Made by a program: the position numbers and the translations under genes. A stretch of DNA of 64,000 bases, from assembly GCA_022393335.1 (NCBI GenBank), contig JAJEKB010021086.1, positions 1-64,000 of the forward strand, in the 5' to 3' direction. Position 1 is the stretch's first letter. Each line of letters begins with the position of its first letter. The stretch comes from Macrotrachela quadricornifera. Lineage: Eukaryota > Rotifera > Eurotatoria > Philodinida > Philodinidae. Below the pieces are notes generated by a model that was not told the origin of the DNA, ran no database searches, and saw only the letters and a list, made by a program, of their open reading frames with translations. Of this stretch, positions 61,901 to 64,000 are shown one piece after another.

Positions 61901-63962
61901 TATATGTTTGTAATAAATCATCAGTAGGTACGAAAATTGCCCATTCGGATAAACTTTTAGTTGTTGATGTATCCCATGTAGCAGATTTTAAATTCTTTAA
62001 ATATAAAAAATAGAATAAACTTTCTATATATATATAAGAAATGATAATAAATAAAATAAAAAAAAAATAAATTTCTCTAAAGATCAATTATAAAAATCAA
62101 ATTAATATGGTGACAATATAATCTTGATGATTTTTTAATGAAACTCAATTTGAAATTTTCTCTATTGATTAGTGTATTTAACTAGAAAATATTATTTGAA
62201 AGATTAAAAAATATAAATACTAACGATTGCCGGTTTATCTATACTCTTTCCAGGTAATGGTTTCTTTTTTGTTGCTGAACCAGGTGCTCCTTTTTGTTGT
62301 TGTTTTTTTCCTGCATCAACTCCAGCTGCTGACGCTTCTGCAGCAGCTGCTTCAAGTTCAGCATCTTTATTAATATCAATACTATCTGATAAACCACGCT
62401 AAAGAAAAAAAATTTTTTTTTTGTAAAAGAAATTTATGATTTTTTTTCTTTTCTTTCTACCTGCCATAATCTCATAATAAACCAATAAGCTTTTTGTAAT
62501 AAGATTTCATAATCCGGTTGATTTCGACGTGTCATATGGGCAAGTAATATATGACATCGACATAAATATTCAAGACGACGAATTTGAGTTATTTCACTAA
62601 TTGATAAATCCGGTGTTGTACGATTAGGTACTAAAATTAATTAATTAAAATTTATTCGTTTTTTTTTAATATATTTATTATTTCATTTACATTTAGGTTT
62701 AATTGATCCCATATGAGCTTGATCGGGATCACTACCAAATTCTACTTTTGGTGTAATTTCATCTCGATCTTGATCACTTTTAAGTATTGATGACCGCTTG
62801 TTATTATGAACTAAATAAATTTAAAATAATAATAAAAAAAATTTTCTCATTTTATTTACTGTTAGTATCTTGTCCATCTGTAGGATTTATTTCTTGTTGT
62901 TTATAAGCTTCAGGTGAAGTTAATAATAAATCAATAGACCAATCAATTAGATCAGTAACATTACCAATAAGATATTCATTACTATATAACCAACATGCTA
63001 ATTCTAATATATAATCAATTTTTGTCCAATAATTATCTAAACTCTATATAGAAAATTAATTTTAATATTACATAAGTTAATATTCTTGTTTCAATTCTTT
63101 CTGATTTTTGAAATTCAATTGTGAATTTTTCTATCAAAGAATAGAGCACTATGAAAATTCTTTATAGAATTGTTCTTCTTACTTCTTTATATATTACTTA
63201 AGCTCACTTCTTTGATAATAAATTTTAAGAAAATGAAGAACTCGAGCAGAAATACTAATTTTTTTTTCAAAATGTTTTGTTATTTCTTAATGAAAATTAA
63301 TGATTCTCATCATAGCTGAATTATTCCCTTTTTTTGTGTAACATTGTTTCTTTCTTTCGTATATTTATTTCATTGTCTTCGAAATTATTCTAAAATTAAA
63401 TATACTATTGTAATATTCATATTTTTTTGTATTACGAAAAGTATTTGATAAGAAGAATTTCGCCATAATAAGACACATACTAATTAAAAACACAAAGAAA
63501 AAAAAGTATTACTTGTAATGTTGCAATAGCATGTTGATATGCATTAATAACATGTTCTCTTTTTTTTGCCATTATTGCTACTTGTTTCCACATTCTAGCT
63601 AGTGCTAATTCACCTTGTTCACGAAATTTTTGCATATCTGTACTAATTGATAAACCTAATTTTGATTTAATTAAAACTCGATATTTATATAAAAGTAATC
63701 GATGTTGTGTTCGTGGTAAAACTTGTAATGCATTATCAATAATATCTAATGCTGAATGCCATGAATGTTTATCCATATAAATTTGTACTAAAACACCATA
63801 AAATACTGAACGAATTTGTGCATCTTCAAGTGGATTTGATGTTGATGTAGTTATTTGTGGTTGTTCATCATCAACTGAAAGATTTTTTTTATCTTTTTTA
63901 TTAATTAATGGTTGTTTCTTTGGTTTAAAAGCTTCTGTAGATAATGTTTTTTCTTCTTTTTT
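52989..63962 (-). CDS. CFAP46: CFAP46-like axonemal TPR protein, C-terminal 1676 residues
   Basis: Thirty-four in-phase exons; the 5' part lies beyond the window. Exons: 63962-63513, 63043-62860, 62810-62691, 62630-62461, 62398-62225, 61994-61848, 61792-61644, 61588-61490, 61431-61278, 61228-61064, 60990-60883, 60818-60720, 60658-60552, 59157-58833, 58765-58619, 58553-58468, 58413-58332, 58273-58187, 58133-57981, 57921-57742, 57680-57501, 56262-56165, 56101-56004, 55938-55760, 55644-55591, 55343-55225, 55174-54963, 54513-54482, 54427-54340, 54279-54183, 53858-53746, 53682-53622, 53564-53416, 53353-52989. Mostly alpha-helical TPR-like text (for example ERWYLIRKITP; RAYILLGEIALHEHRFDQAI) with an Ala/Lys/Gln-rich insert. 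Near the C-terminus LILLVDPRLAHLPLESLEIF and GISRDFSIQSFYNRL resemble CFAP46, a central-apparatus C1 protein of motile cilia. CFAP54 or another large ciliary TPR protein is the main alternative. Confidence 0.72.
54680..54950. mobile_element. Intronic inverted-repeat element with G-rich core
   Basis: Inside the intron 54514-54962. The left arm (GGGATCTATTTTTTTGGGAT, about 54693-54712) pairs imperfectly with sequence near 54920-54947. Between them lies an unusual purine/G-rich stretch (54796-54852) with five runs of three or more G. Confidence 0.5.
56290..57190. mobile_element. Foldback element in a CFAP46-like intron
   Basis: The 1.24 kb intron 56263-57500 contains imperfect inverted arms. 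The left arm (about 56305-56480; for example GAATATGGGCTTAGAAATTT and TTTGTTTGAGAGTAGTGAAA) matches the reverse complement of about 56985-57165. Nearby introns are mostly under 100 bp, so the excess length is this element. No coding potential is recognised. Confidence 0.65.
59158..60551. other. Oversized intron (1.39 kb) of the CFAP46-like gene
   Basis: Intron between exons 13 and 14 visible here. It contains a chance ORF (59750-60148, +) with no family resemblance. I see no clear terminal inverted repeats; a decayed insertion is possible. Confidence 0.45.
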
Positions 63963-64000
63963 CTAAATAAATTTTTTAAAATTTCTTATCGAAAAAAAAA

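Noticed and set aside
1..64000. CRISPR array, rRNA, prokaryotic operons or integrated viral genes
   Set aside because: No regularly spaced direct repeats with unique spacers, no rRNA-like segments and no viral hallmark proteins were seen; the genome is plainly eukaryotic.

Overview
The window is eukaryotic and animal. It is very AT-rich, with dense intron-split genes separated by long AT-rich spacers. Most introns are about 45-90 bp with clear GT...AG ends, and poly(A) signals are AATAAA. The gene content is metazoan and ciliated: an ephrin, a rhodopsin-type GPCR, an FLRFamide neuropeptide precursor, a mitochondrial seryl-tRNA synthetase, and a large axonemal TPR protein. An intronless ADP-ribosyltransferase-fold plus TPR protein, of a kind greatly expanded in bdelloid rotifers, together with mariner and foldback elements, makes a bdelloid rotifer the best guess. 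This is inference; no marker gene proves it.

Layout, 0-30 kb: the 3' end of a small heat-shock protein gene (1-132, +). A calmodulin/centrin-like EF-hand gene (2192-3999, +) has a last intron that is almost entirely an ~0.9 kb foldback element. A convergent small secreted-peptide gene (4063-4281, -). An unrecognised single-pass membrane protein (7747-9315, -). A dead mariner with a 735 bp MITE nested in one terminal repeat (14503-16819). A GPI-type ephrin gene (20586-26395, +) with two alternative first exons. Mitochondrial seryl-tRNA synthetase with 13 exons (27572-29768, -).

Layout, 30-64 kb: a divergent gene with a KEN box (30101-33018, +). An unrecognised Ser/Thr/Asn-rich protein (33373-35417, -). 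A rhodopsin-family GPCR (40115-42158, +). The ART-fold/TPR protein (45864-47717, +). An FLRFamide precursor (51108-51616, -). The last 34 exons of a CFAP46-like ciliary protein (52989-63962, -), which runs off the right edge of the window.

Nothing suggests an operon. Functional links are thematic: neuropeptide and peptide-type GPCR (signalling), ephrin (contact guidance), CFAP46-like protein (cilia). The most notable signals are the mobile-element/intron relationships, the duplicated ephrin first exon, the ART with its first catalytic Arg replaced, and a possible CHAT-like fold at the end of the ciliary protein. Exon boundaries were read by eye from splice consensus and frame continuity and should be treated as predictions.
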